DNA of 64,000 bases from Streptomyces sp. CB01373 (lineage in GTDB: Bacteria > Actinomycetota > Actinomycetes > Streptomycetales > Streptomycetaceae), in contig NZ_NNBK01000002.1 in assembly GCF_002803075.1 (NCBI RefSeq), positions 456,044 to 520,043 on the forward strand, read 5' to 3'. The notes beneath the pieces were generated by a model. The model worked only from the letters and a program-made list of their open reading frames with translations, ran no database searches and was not told the DNA's origin. Below, piece by piece: positions 57,148 through 64,000 of this stretch (its first letter is position 1; every line of letters starts with the position of its first letter). A program made the position numbers and the translations under genes.

Positions 57148-57455
57148 TCGGGCCGCCTTTCTCCTCGGATCCCCACATACGCACGGGACGGGCCCAGTGA
57201 TCAGCCACGCGTGCGTGGATCCGGGGACCGGCCACGTGTGCGTGTACCCACAGAAACGTCCTGGACCAGGACGATGGTTCCACCAGGTGGCAGAGCGCAC
57301 ATCGCGGGCGGACCGGAACCGCCCGGCAGCGGGCGCACGCCTGTTGTGCGCGGAGCCGCGTGGCCGCGCCGCCCGCGCCCTGAACGGCCGCGCCGCGCCC
57401 TCGTGGGCGGGGGCGTCACGGCGGGGCCTCGGGGGCCCGGAGGCGCCTGGAGGGG
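57148..57455. other. gene-free stretch between protease and DUF4240 genes
   Basis: About 310 bases contain no convincing gene. A short palindrome CCACGCGTGCGTGG lies near 57206, and GGATCC occurs twice. The protease promoter is expected here; I see no clear hexamers. Confidence 0.4.
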
Positions 57456-57974
57456 CTATTCACGGAACCGGTCCCACAGCTTCGGATAGCGCAGGGCGAG
57501 CGCCCGGTCGTCCTCGAAGTCGACGGGGGTGCCCTCCGGTTCCGCCGGGGCGGGCGGGATGCCGAGGTCGGGGGCGACCGTGCCGGTGAGCTGCTCGTAG
57601 GCCTCGTCGGCCGCGTAGCCGAGGTCCTCGCCGTCGCCGTCGACCTCCTCGTCGAAGTCGTCCAGCAGCTCGGCGAGCGAGTCCGGGTCGTGCAGGGCGC
57701 CCTCGAAGACCTCCCGGCCCTGGCCGATCAGCCAGCACCGGAAGAAGTCGAACGCGTCGTCGCTGGCCCCGTCCAGGAGCACCCAGGCGGCGCCCCACAG
57801 ATCCCAGCGGTAGGCCCGGTTGTACCGGGCCTCGAAGTGACGGGCGAAGTCCAGGATGACCTCGGGGTCGCAGCCAAGCAGCCGTTCGACGAGCAGGTCG
57901 GCCTGCTCCTCCGGATCACCCTCGGCGGCCTCGCGGCTGCCGTCGATCAGCTCCCAGAACTCCGTCTCGTCCAT
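57456..57974 (-). CDS. DUF4240 protein
   Basis: The 172-residue acidic protein begins MDETEFWELIDGSREAAEGD, then ADLLVERLLGCDPEVILDFA and a Trp/Asp-rich middle (RWDLWGAAWVLLDGASDDAF). This is the DUF4240 pattern of actinobacteria. It is cytoplasmic with no signal. Function is unknown. I use the ATG at 57974, 13 codons into the frame, since the upstream part is Pro/Arg-rich. Confidence 0.8.
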   Translation of the reverse strand: MDETEFWELIDGSREAAEGDPEEQADLLVERLLGCDPEVILDFARHFEARYNRAYRWDLWGAAWVLLDGASDDAFDFFRCWLIGQGREVFEGALHDPDSLAELLDDFDEEVDGDGEDLGYAADEAYEQLTGTVAPDLGIPPAPAEPEGTPVDFEDDRALALRYPKLWDRFRE

Positions 57975-58031
57975 CACGGCTTCAAGCATCGGCCCTCGCG
58001 CCGGGCGACGCACGCGGAGTGCGCGGGGCAG

Positions 58032-59018
58032 TCAGGGCCGGTACAGCGCCGCCAGCCGCTCGGCATCGCGCGCGAAACGCTCCCGCAGCGCCTCGGGAGC
58101 CAGCACCTCGGCCTCCGGTCCGAGCGCCGTGAGCTGCTCGTGGGCGACCTCCTCGGACTCCACCGGCAGGGTCACCGTCACCCACCCGCGCCCGTCGCGG
58201 CCGGCCGCGGCCCCGACGGCCTCCAGCGCCGCCCGGGCCGGTACCGGCCCCACGGCGTGCGGCAGCCGCCGTACGCCCTCCTCGGACAGCCGCACCACCA
58301 CCTCCGCGCGCAGCACGGACCGCGCGAACTGCGCGGCCCGCTCGTCCCAGAAGGCGGGCAGTTCGAAGCCGTCGTCCCGCTCGAAACGCGTCCCCGCGCC
58401 TGCGTCGACGGCCGTGAAACGGTCCACGCGGTACACCCGGAAGGAGCCGGGCCCCACGACCCGGGCGCACACGTACCACACGCCCGCCTTGAGCACGAGA
58501 CCGTAGGGCTCCAGCTCCCGTACGGTCTCCTCCTCGCCGCGCCGGTAGCGCGCGGTGACCCGCAGGTCGTCCCACACCGCCTCCGCGACCGCCGGCAGCA
58601 GCTCGGGCGTCTTCGGCTCGCGGAACCAGTCGGGCGCGTCCAGATGGAAGCGCTGCGTCGCCGTACGGGAGGCGTCGCGCAGGGAGGGCATCAAGGCAGC
58701 GGACACCTTCAGCCGGGCGGCCGAGGCGGCGTCCTCGAGTCCCATCTCCCGCAGCGCGCCCGGCACACCACTGAGGAACAGCGCCTCCGCCTCACCGCGG
58801 TCGAGGCCGGTCAGCCGGGTGCGGTAGCCGCCGACCAGCCGGTAGCCCCCGGCCCGCCCCCGGTCGGCGTACACCGGCACGCCCGCCTCCGACAGCGCCT
58901 GGGCGTCCCGCGTGACGGTCCGCTCCGACACCTCCAGCTCCCGGGCGAGCTCGGCGGCGGTCATGACGGGCCGCGACTGGAGCAGCAGCACCATTTTGAT
59001 CAGACGAGCGGCACGCAT
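58032..59018 (-). CDS. WYL-domain transcriptional regulator
   Basis: The 328-residue protein has an N-terminal DeoR/HTH_11 winged helix (RPVMTAAELARELEVSERTV, TRDAQALSEAGVPVYADRGR), a middle WYL region (LEPYGLVLKAGVWYVCARV, RVYRVDRFTAVDAG) and a WCX-type end. WYL domains bind nucleic acid or nucleotide-like ligands and often control stress or DNA-damage genes. Targets are unknown. The ATG at 59018 starts the HTH at residue 1. It lies next to the aceE terminator. Confidence 0.88.
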   Translation of the reverse strand: MRAARLIKMVLLLQSRPVMTAAELARELEVSERTVTRDAQALSEAGVPVYADRGRAGGYRLVGGYRTRLTGLDRGEAEALFLSGVPGALREMGLEDAASAARLKVSAALMPSLRDASRTATQRFHLDAPDWFREPKTPELLPAVAEAVWDDLRVTARYRRGEEETVRELEPYGLVLKAGVWYVCARVVGPGSFRVYRVDRFTAVDAGAGTRFERDDGFELPAFWDERAAQFARSVLRAEVVVRLSEEGVRRLPHAVGPVPARAALEAVGAAAGRDGRGWVTVTLPVESEEVAHEQLTALGPEAEVLAPEALRERFARDAERLAALYRP

Positions 59019-59061
59019 ACGGCCATCATGCCGGGGCCGGCAGTGGCGAACACCGAAACGA

Positions 59062-59093
59062 CGAAGGGGTACGGCCGCGGCCGTACCCCTTCG
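59062..59093 (-). terminator. terminator of aceE
   Basis: CGAAGGGGTACGGCCG and its exact complement form a 32-base perfect palindrome, 18 bases after the aceE stop. It isolates aceE from the WYL gene. Confidence 0.88.
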
Positions 59094-59110
59094 CCCTCAC
59101 GCGTTGTGCC

Positions 59111-61813
59111 TCACAGGCCGTACTTCTCCCGGGCCTCCTTGACCGCCGAGGCCTTCACCTCGCCGCGCCGGGCGAGCTGGGCCAGGGCGGCGGCGACGAT
59201 CGACTGGGCGTCGACGCCGAAGTGGCGGCGGGCGGCGTCGCGGGTGTCCGACAGGCCGAAGCCGTCGGCGCCCAGCGAGGTGTAGTCCTGCTCGATCCAC
59301 TGCGCGATCTGGTCCGGGACCTGGCGCATGTAGTCGGAGACCGCGAGGACCGGGCCCTCGGCGCCCTGGAGCACGCGGCGGACGTACGGCACCCGCTCCT
59401 CGCCGCGCAGCAGCGCCGCGTCGGCCTCCATGGCGTCCCGGCGCAGCTCGCCCCAGGAGGTCGCGGACCACACGTCGGCGGCCACGCCCCACTCCTCGGC
59501 CAGCATCCGCTGGGCGTCCAGCGCCCAGTGGATCGCCGTGCCGGAGCCGAGTAGCTGGATCCGCGGCGCGTTCGCCGGGACCGTCAGACCCGCCGACTCC
59601 GCCGTGTTGAAGCGGTACAGGCCCTTGACGATGCCCTCGTCGATGCCGGGGGCGGACGGCTTGGCGGGCTGCGGCAGCGGCTCGTTGTAGACCGTCAGGT
59701 AGTAGAAGACGTCCTGGTCCTCGCCGGGCTCGGCCTGGCCGTACATACGGCGCAGACCCTCCTTGACGATGGTCGCGACCTCGTAGGCGAACGCCGGGTC
59801 GTAGCTCAGCGCGGCCGGGTTGGTCGCGGCGATGACCGGCGAGTGGCCGTCGGCGTGCTGCAGACCCTCACCAGTGAGGGTGGTGCGGCCCGCGGTGGCG
59901 CCGACCAGGAAGCCGCGGCCGAGCTGGTCGCCGAGCTGCCACATCTGGTCGGCCGTGCGCTGCCAGCCGAACATCGAGTAGAAGATGTAGAACGGGATCA
60001 TCGCCTCGCCGTGCGTCGAGTACGACGACGAAGCGGCGATGAAGTCGGCCATGGAACCGGCCTCGGTGATCCCCTCGTTGAGGATCTGGCCGTTCTTGGC
60101 CTCCTTGTAGTACATCAGCTGGTCGCGGTCGACCGGCTCGTACGTCTGGCCCTTGGGCGAGTAGATGCCGAGCGAGGGGAACAGCGACTCCATGCCGAAG
60201 GTGCGCGCCTCGTCGGGGACGATCGGCACCCAGCGCTTGCCGGTCTCCTTGTCGCGGACCAGGTCCTTGACCAGGCGGACGAACGCCATGGTGGTGGCCA
60301 CGTTCTGCGAGCCGGAGCCCTTGTCGAACGCGGCGAACGCCTTGTCGGCGGGCGCGGGCAGCGGCGCGACCGGGTGGACGCGGCGGGCCGGGGCGGGGCC
60401 GCCGAGGGCCGCGCGGCGCTCCTGGAGGTAGCGCACCTCGGGGGAGTCGGCGCCGGGGTGGCCGTAGGGGACCTGGCCGTCGGCGAAGGCGCTGTCCGCG
60501 ATGGGCAGCTCCAGCAGGTCGCGCATCTGCTTGAACTCGTCCACCGAGAGCTTCTTCATCTGGTGGTTGGCGTTCTTCGACGCGAAGCCCGTGCCGAGGG
60601 TGTGGCCCTTGACCGTCTGGGCGAGGATCACCGTCGGGGCGCCCTTGTGCTCCAGGGCGGCCTTGTAGGCGGCGAAGACCTTGCGCGCCTCGTGACCACC
60701 GCGGGAGAAGTGGAAGCACTCGGTGATCTTGTCGTCGCTGAGCAGCTTCGCCATCTCGGCCAGCGCCGGGTCGGCCCCGAAGAAGTCCTGGCGGATGTAG
60801 GCGGCGTCGCGGGTCTGGTACGTCTGGATCTGCGCGTCCGGTACCTCGCGCAGCCGGCGTACCAGCGCGCCCGTGGTGTCAAGGGCGAACAGCTCGTCCC
60901 AGGCGGAACCCCACAGCGTCTTGATCACGTGCCAGCCGGCGCCGCGGAAGAGGGCCTCCAGCTCCTGCACGATCTTGAAGTTGGCGCGGACCGGGCCGTC
61001 CAGGCGCTGGAGGTTGCAGTTGATGACGAAGGTCAGGTTGTCCAGGCCCTCGCGGGAGGCGAGCGTCAGCGCCGTGGTGGACTCCGGCTCGTCCATCTCG
61101 CCGTCGCCGAGGAACGCCCAGACGTGGGAGTCGGAGACGTCCTTGATGCCGCGGCTGGTCAGGTAGCGGTTGAACCGGGCCTGGTAGATGGCGGAGATCG
61201 GGCCGAGGCCCATCGACACCGTCGGGAACTCCCACAGCCAGGGCAGGCGGCGCGGGTGCGGGTAGGAGGGCAGGCCGTTGCCGCCGGCCTCCTGGCGGAA
61301 GTTGTCCAGGTGCTGCTCGGTCAGCCGGCCGTCGAGGAAGGCGCGGGCGTAGATGCCCGGGGAGGCGTGGCCCTGGATGTACAGCTGGTCGCCGGAACCG
61401 TCGCCCTCCTTGCCGTGGAAGAAGTGGTTGAAGCCGGTCTCGTACAGCCAGGCCGCGGAGGCGAAGGTGGCGATGTGGCCGCCGACGCCGTACTTGCTGC
61501 CGCGGGTCACCATCGCCGCCGCGTTCCAGCGGTTCCACGCGGTGATCCGGGCCTCCATGGCCTCGTCACCGGTGACGGCCGGCTCGGCGGCGGTCGGGAT
61601 GGAGTTGACGTAGTCCGTCTCGAGAAGCTTGGGCAGGACGACGCCGGCGCCCTCGGCGCGCTCCAGCGTACGGCGCATCAGATACGCGGCACGGTGCGGC
61701 CCGGCCGCCTGGGTGACGGCGTCCAGGGAGGCCTGCCATTCGGCGGTCTCCTCGGGGTCGCGGTCCGGGAGCTGGTCGAGCTCGCTCGGCTGGATGGCGT
61801 TGGGGTCGGTCAT
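59111..61813 (-). CDS. aceE: pyruvate dehydrogenase E1 component, homodimeric type
   Basis: AceE decarboxylates pyruvate with thiamine diphosphate and passes the acetyl group to the lipoyl E2. The 900-residue length is that of the single-chain E1. The ThDP motif is WAFLGDGEMDEPESTTALTL with the NCNLQRLDGPVRAN end. Other family markers include KYGVGGHIATFASAA, the transketolase-like ITEAGSMADFIAASSSYST, and YGQAEPGEDQDVFYYLTVYN. ATG 61813 (MTDPNAIQPSELDQL) is used; the frame from 61849 adds 12 residues. A GntR-family regulator is divergent with a palindrome between. Confidence 0.95.
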   Translation of the reverse strand: MTDPNAIQPSELDQLPDRDPEETAEWQASLDAVTQAAGPHRAAYLMRRTLERAEGAGVVLPKLLETDYVNSIPTAAEPAVTGDEAMEARITAWNRWNAAAMVTRGSKYGVGGHIATFASAAWLYETGFNHFFHGKEGDGSGDQLYIQGHASPGIYARAFLDGRLTEQHLDNFRQEAGGNGLPSYPHPRRLPWLWEFPTVSMGLGPISAIYQARFNRYLTSRGIKDVSDSHVWAFLGDGEMDEPESTTALTLASREGLDNLTFVINCNLQRLDGPVRANFKIVQELEALFRGAGWHVIKTLWGSAWDELFALDTTGALVRRLREVPDAQIQTYQTRDAAYIRQDFFGADPALAEMAKLLSDDKITECFHFSRGGHEARKVFAAYKAALEHKGAPTVILAQTVKGHTLGTGFASKNANHQMKKLSVDEFKQMRDLLELPIADSAFADGQVPYGHPGADSPEVRYLQERRAALGGPAPARRVHPVAPLPAPADKAFAAFDKGSGSQNVATTMAFVRLVKDLVRDKETGKRWVPIVPDEARTFGMESLFPSLGIYSPKGQTYEPVDRDQLMYYKEAKNGQILNEGITEAGSMADFIAASSSYSTHGEAMIPFYIFYSMFGWQRTADQMWQLGDQLGRGFLVGATAGRTTLTGEGLQHADGHSPVIAATNPAALSYDPAFAYEVATIVKEGLRRMYGQAEPGEDQDVFYYLTVYNEPLPQPAKPSAPGIDEGIVKGLYRFNTAESAGLTVPANAPRIQLLGSGTAIHWALDAQRMLAEEWGVAADVWSATSWGELRRDAMEADAALLRGEERVPYVRRVLQGAEGPVLAVSDYMRQVPDQIAQWIEQDYTSLGADGFGLSDTRDAARRHFGVDAQSIVAAALAQLARRGEVKASAVKEAREKYGL

Positions 61814-61933
61814 GTCGCCGCCTTCCTCAGTCGAAGGGGGTTCCCTCATCGGTAAGGGTTCGGGGGTGCCCTAGGTCTTTGGCAGGACAGGGCGTGAGGC
61901 TCTGGTGGAAGCCCAGCGGTGACTGTAACCCCC

Positions 61934-61950
61934 TGATCGATGATCGATCA
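61934..61950. promoter_or_regulatory. 17-bp perfect palindrome between aceE and gntR
   Basis: TGATCGAT-G-ATCGATCA is symmetrical over all 17 bases. It lies 121 bases before the aceE start and 122 bases beyond the gntR stop. GntR/FadR-type regulators bind this sort of short palindrome, so it is the natural operator for controlling aceE. Confidence 0.72.
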
Positions 61951-61964
61951 AAGATTTCCCGGGT

Positions 61965-62042
61965 AAAACCCTTCGATTTCGAGAAAGTCGGCACCCGGTG
62001 CCTTGGAAACGGGCACGCGGTGCCGCATTTTCGAAGGGTTTT
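61965..62042. other. 12-bp inverted repeat spanning 54 bases
   Basis: AAAACCCTTCGA (61965-61976) and TCGAAGGGTTTT (62031-62042) are perfect arms. Between them the GGTGCC element recurs. The repeat could be a long stem-loop in the aceE leader, a gntR terminator, or a second operator pair. Confidence 0.55.
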
Positions 62043-62072
62043 CCCAGGTGAGCGTACAGGTGCTCGACTGCC

Positions 62073-62696
62073 TCACGGTCGCGGCGCGCAGCCGAGAACG
62101 TGTGACTTGACCAGGTCGGCGATCCGCGGATCCCGCCGCTTGAACGCCTGCACCAGCTCCTCGTGCTCCTCCGCGTACGACTGCTGGACCGTCCCCAGCC
62201 AGCGGATCGACAGCGCGGTGAACACCTCGATGCCCAGGCCCTCCCAGGTGTGCAGCAGCACCGAGTTGCCGGCCGCGCGGACCAGCTCGCGGTGGAAGGC
62301 CACCGTGTGCCGCACCTGGCCGGTGCCGTCGGACCTGAGGTCGGCCTCGTAGAGCGCCGCCACGTGCGGTTCGAGGGCCGAGCAGTCGGCCGCCAGCCGC
62401 TCGGCCGCCAGCTCCGCCGCGATGGCCTCAAGACCGGCCCGGACCGGGTAGCTCTCCTCCAGGTCGGCGGCGGTCAGGTTGCGCACCCGCACGCCCTTGT
62501 TCGGCGCCGACTCGATCAGCCGCAGCGACTCCAGCTCGCGCAGCGCCTCCCGCACCGGCGTCTGGCTGACCTCCAGCTCGGTGGCGATCCGACGCTCCAC
62601 GATCCGCTCGCCCGGCTTCCAGCGCCCGCTGACGATCCCCTCCACGATGTGCTCGCGGATCTGTTCGCGCAGCGAGTGGACGACGGGCGCGGTCAT
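62073..62696 (-). CDS. GntR-family (FadR/FCD) regulator next to aceE
   Basis: The 207-residue regulator has an N-terminal GntR winged helix (SLREQIREHIVEGIVSGRWK, PGERIVERRIATELEVSQTP, VREALRELESLRLI) and a C-terminal FCD ligand domain with LEAIAAELAAERLAADC and a His-containing metal pocket (VAFHRELVRAAGN). PdhR of E. coli is the same family and controls pyruvate dehydrogenase. It precedes aceE on the same strand, 260 bases upstream. The ATG at 62696 follows GGAGCC. Its likely effector is a 2-oxo acid or related metabolite. Confidence 0.88.
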   Translation of the reverse strand: MTAPVVHSLREQIREHIVEGIVSGRWKPGERIVERRIATELEVSQTPVREALRELESLRLIESAPNKGVRVRNLTAADLEESYPVRAGLEAIAAELAAERLAADCSALEPHVAALYEADLRSDGTGQVRHTVAFHRELVRAAGNSVLLHTWEGLGIEVFTALSIRWLGTVQQSYAEEHEELVQAFKRRDPRIADLVKSHVLGCAPRP

Positions 62697-62850
62697 GGAG
62701 GGCTCCTTCAAGGGGGGACCCACGGGCCCCCGGGGGGCGTTCGACGTTTAGACAATACGGCCGTCGGCGTCTCGCGGTAGGGCGCATACGGGCGCTTTCG
62801 TGCAGGTGAGACGAGACTTACACCCCGTCATGGCCAAGAAACGGCAAACG

Positions 62851-62888
62851 CGACGCCCCCGCCCGGAAGGTTCCGGACGGGGGCGTCG
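62851..62888 (-). terminator. terminator of the E2 gene
   Basis: CGACGCCCCCG...CCGGA (62851-62866) pairs with TCCGG...CGGGGGCGTCG (62871-62887) with one mismatch around AGGT. It lies 26 bases beyond the E2 stop. Confidence 0.75.
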
Positions 62889-62913
62889 TGGTGCTGGATC
62901 CCTGGTGGTGGGG

Positions 62914-64000
62914 TCAGAGTCCGAGCTCGACCTCGAACGCGCCGGCCTCCAGGATCGCCTTGACCGCCGTCAGGTAGCGGGCGGCGTCGGCGCCGTCCAC
63001 CAGGCGGTGGTCGTAGGAGAGGGTCAGGTACGTCATGTCGCGGACGCCGATGACCGTTCCCTCCTCGGTCTCGATGACGGCCGGGCGCTTGACGGTGGCG
63101 CCGATGCCGAGGATCGCGACCTGACCCGGCGGCACGATGATCGTGTCGAACAGCGCGCCGCGCGAACCGGTGTTGCTGATGGTGAAGGTCGCACCGGACA
63201 GCTCGTCCGGAGTGATCTTGCTGGCCCGGACCTTGCCCGCCAGGTCGGCGGTGGCCTTGGCGATACCGGCGACGTTGAGGTCACCGGCGTTCTTGATGAC
63301 CGGGGTCATCAGGCCCTTCTCGGAGTCCACCGCGATACCGACGTTCTCGGTGTCGAAGTAGGTGATGGTCCCCTCGGCCTCGTTGATCTTGGCGTTGATG
63401 ACCGGGTGGGCCTTCAGCGCCTGGGCGGCGGCCTTGACGAAGAACGGCATCGGGGAGAGCTTGACGCCCTCGCGTGCCGCGAACGAGTCCTTGGCCTGGG
63501 CGCGCAGGCGCATCAGGCGGGTCACGTCGACCTCGACCACCGAGGACAGCTGGGCCTGCTCGTGCAGCGCCTTGACCATGTTGTCGCCGATGACCTTGCG
63601 GATCCGCGGCATCTTCACGGTCTGGCCGCGCAGCGGGGAGACCTCCAGGACGGGGGCCTTCTTCGCGGGTGCGGCGGCCGGAGCGGCCGCTGCCGGGGCG
63701 GCGGCCTTCGCGGCCTCGGCCGCGGCGAGCACGTCCTGCTTGCGGATGCGTCCGCCGACGCCGGTGCCCTTGACGGCGGCCAGGTCGACGCCGTTCTCGG
63801 CGGCGAGCTTGCGCACCAGCGGGGTCACGTACGCGCCCTCGTCGGTCGGCTGGGCGGCGGCCGGAGCGGCAGCCGGGGCCGGGGTGACCGGGGCGGGCGC
63901 GGCCGGCGCGGGAGCCGGTGCCGCGGGCTTGGCGGCGGCCGGAGCCGGAGCCGGAGCCGGGGCGGCGGGGGCTGCCGGAGCGGCCGGGGCTGCCGGAGCC
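62914..64000 (-). CDS. sucB: dihydrolipoamide acyltransferase (E2), N-terminus outside window
   Basis: The frame is open to the right edge, so only the last 362 residues are seen. They contain an Ala/Pro-rich swinging linker (visible at 63,830-64,000), a peripheral subunit-binding domain ([35 protein letters not shown]) and the catalytic core with [16 protein letters not shown] (active-site His and Asp). The lipoyl domain(s) lie upstream of the window. It transfers acyl groups from E1 to CoA. Streptomyces homologues are named sucB or aceF; the substrate cannot be separated by sequence here. It presumably works with AceE, lipoylated by LipA/LipB. Confidence 0.92.
   Translation of the reverse strand, partial: APAAPAAPAAPAAPAPAPAPAAAKPAAPAPAPAAPAPVTPAPAAAPAAAQPTDEGAYVTPLVRKLAAENGVDLAAVKGTGVGGRIRKQDVLAAAEAAKAAAPAAAAPAAAPAKKAPVLEVSPLRGQTVKMPRIRKVIGDNMVKALHEQAQLSSVVEVDVTRLMRLRAQAKDSFAAREGVKLSPMPFFVKAAAQALKAHPVINAKINEAEGTITYFDTENVGIAVDSEKGLMTPVIKNAGDLNVAGIAKATADLAGKVRASKITPDELSGATFTISNTGSRGALFDTIIVPPGQVAILGIGATVKRPAVIETEEGTVIGVRDMTYLTLSYDHRLVDGADAARYLTAVKAILEAGAFEVELGL

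Noticed and set aside
59843..61855. 670-residue plus frame opposite aceE
   Set aside because: Antisense shadow of a well-supported E1 gene.

Overview
The window is high-GC DNA with third-position G/C codon bias, GGAGG-type ribosome sites and many actinobacterial families (HTH/DUF5753 plus DUF397 pair, NsdA-type TPR regulator, DUF4191, WYL regulator, homodimeric AceE, maltose operon without its own ATPase). It is a Streptomyces chromosome core segment. The order glnE - mal operon - amylase genes - glnA - lipA/lipB - aceE - E2 is the order I remember from S. coelicolor (about SCO2234 down to SCO2181). Identity to a named strain cannot be established from sequence alone.

Layout. 1-4.5 kb: partial hypothetical gene, membrane protein, LysE-type exporter, an HTH/DUF397 pair and a VapBC-type toxin-antitoxin pair with a palindromic promoter. 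4.6-7.6 kb: glnE. 7.8-23.1 kb: PAP2 protein and the maltodextrin cluster: divergent regulator malR, malEFG transporter, alpha-glucosidase aglA, a secreted alpha-amylase and a very large secreted amylase-pullulanase. Extracellular enzymes cut starch, MalEFG imports maltodextrins, AglA releases glucose, and MalR-type CTTGC motifs recur at the promoters. 23.1-32.4 kb: TetR regulator, a sigma-like membrane-anchored protein, TPR protein, His-tailed lipoprotein, two secreted Gln/Asn/Gly-linker proteins (DUF1996 and expansin-like), epimerase, winged-helix regulator and an ArsC-like protein.

32.4-38.4 kb is a decayed accessory island: fragments of a methyltransferase, DUF5753 regulator, recombinase-like protein, DUF6192-like protein and a frameshifted ssb, mixed with a few intact genes (GDSL hydrolase, small hypotheticals). 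It lies where glnII is expected from S. coelicolor synteny, and no glnII is present.

38.5-48.5 kb: AlkZ-like protein, an alpha/beta-hydrolase-kinase fusion, htpX-pspAB, small secreted proteins, glnA with a complete GlnR box, RDD and DUF4191 proteins. 48.7-50.6 kb: lipA and lipB (lipoate synthesis). 50.9-59 kb: NsdA-like regulator, a 32-bp G-rich minisatellite, FAD oxidoreductase, SDR, GNAT, MarP-like protease, DUF4240 and WYL proteins. 59.1-64 kb: aceE, its divergent GntR regulator with a perfect palindrome between them, and a partial lipoyl E2 gene. lipA, lipB, aceE and E2 together form the lipoate/2-oxoacid dehydrogenase block; glnE and glnA are the modifying enzyme and its target.
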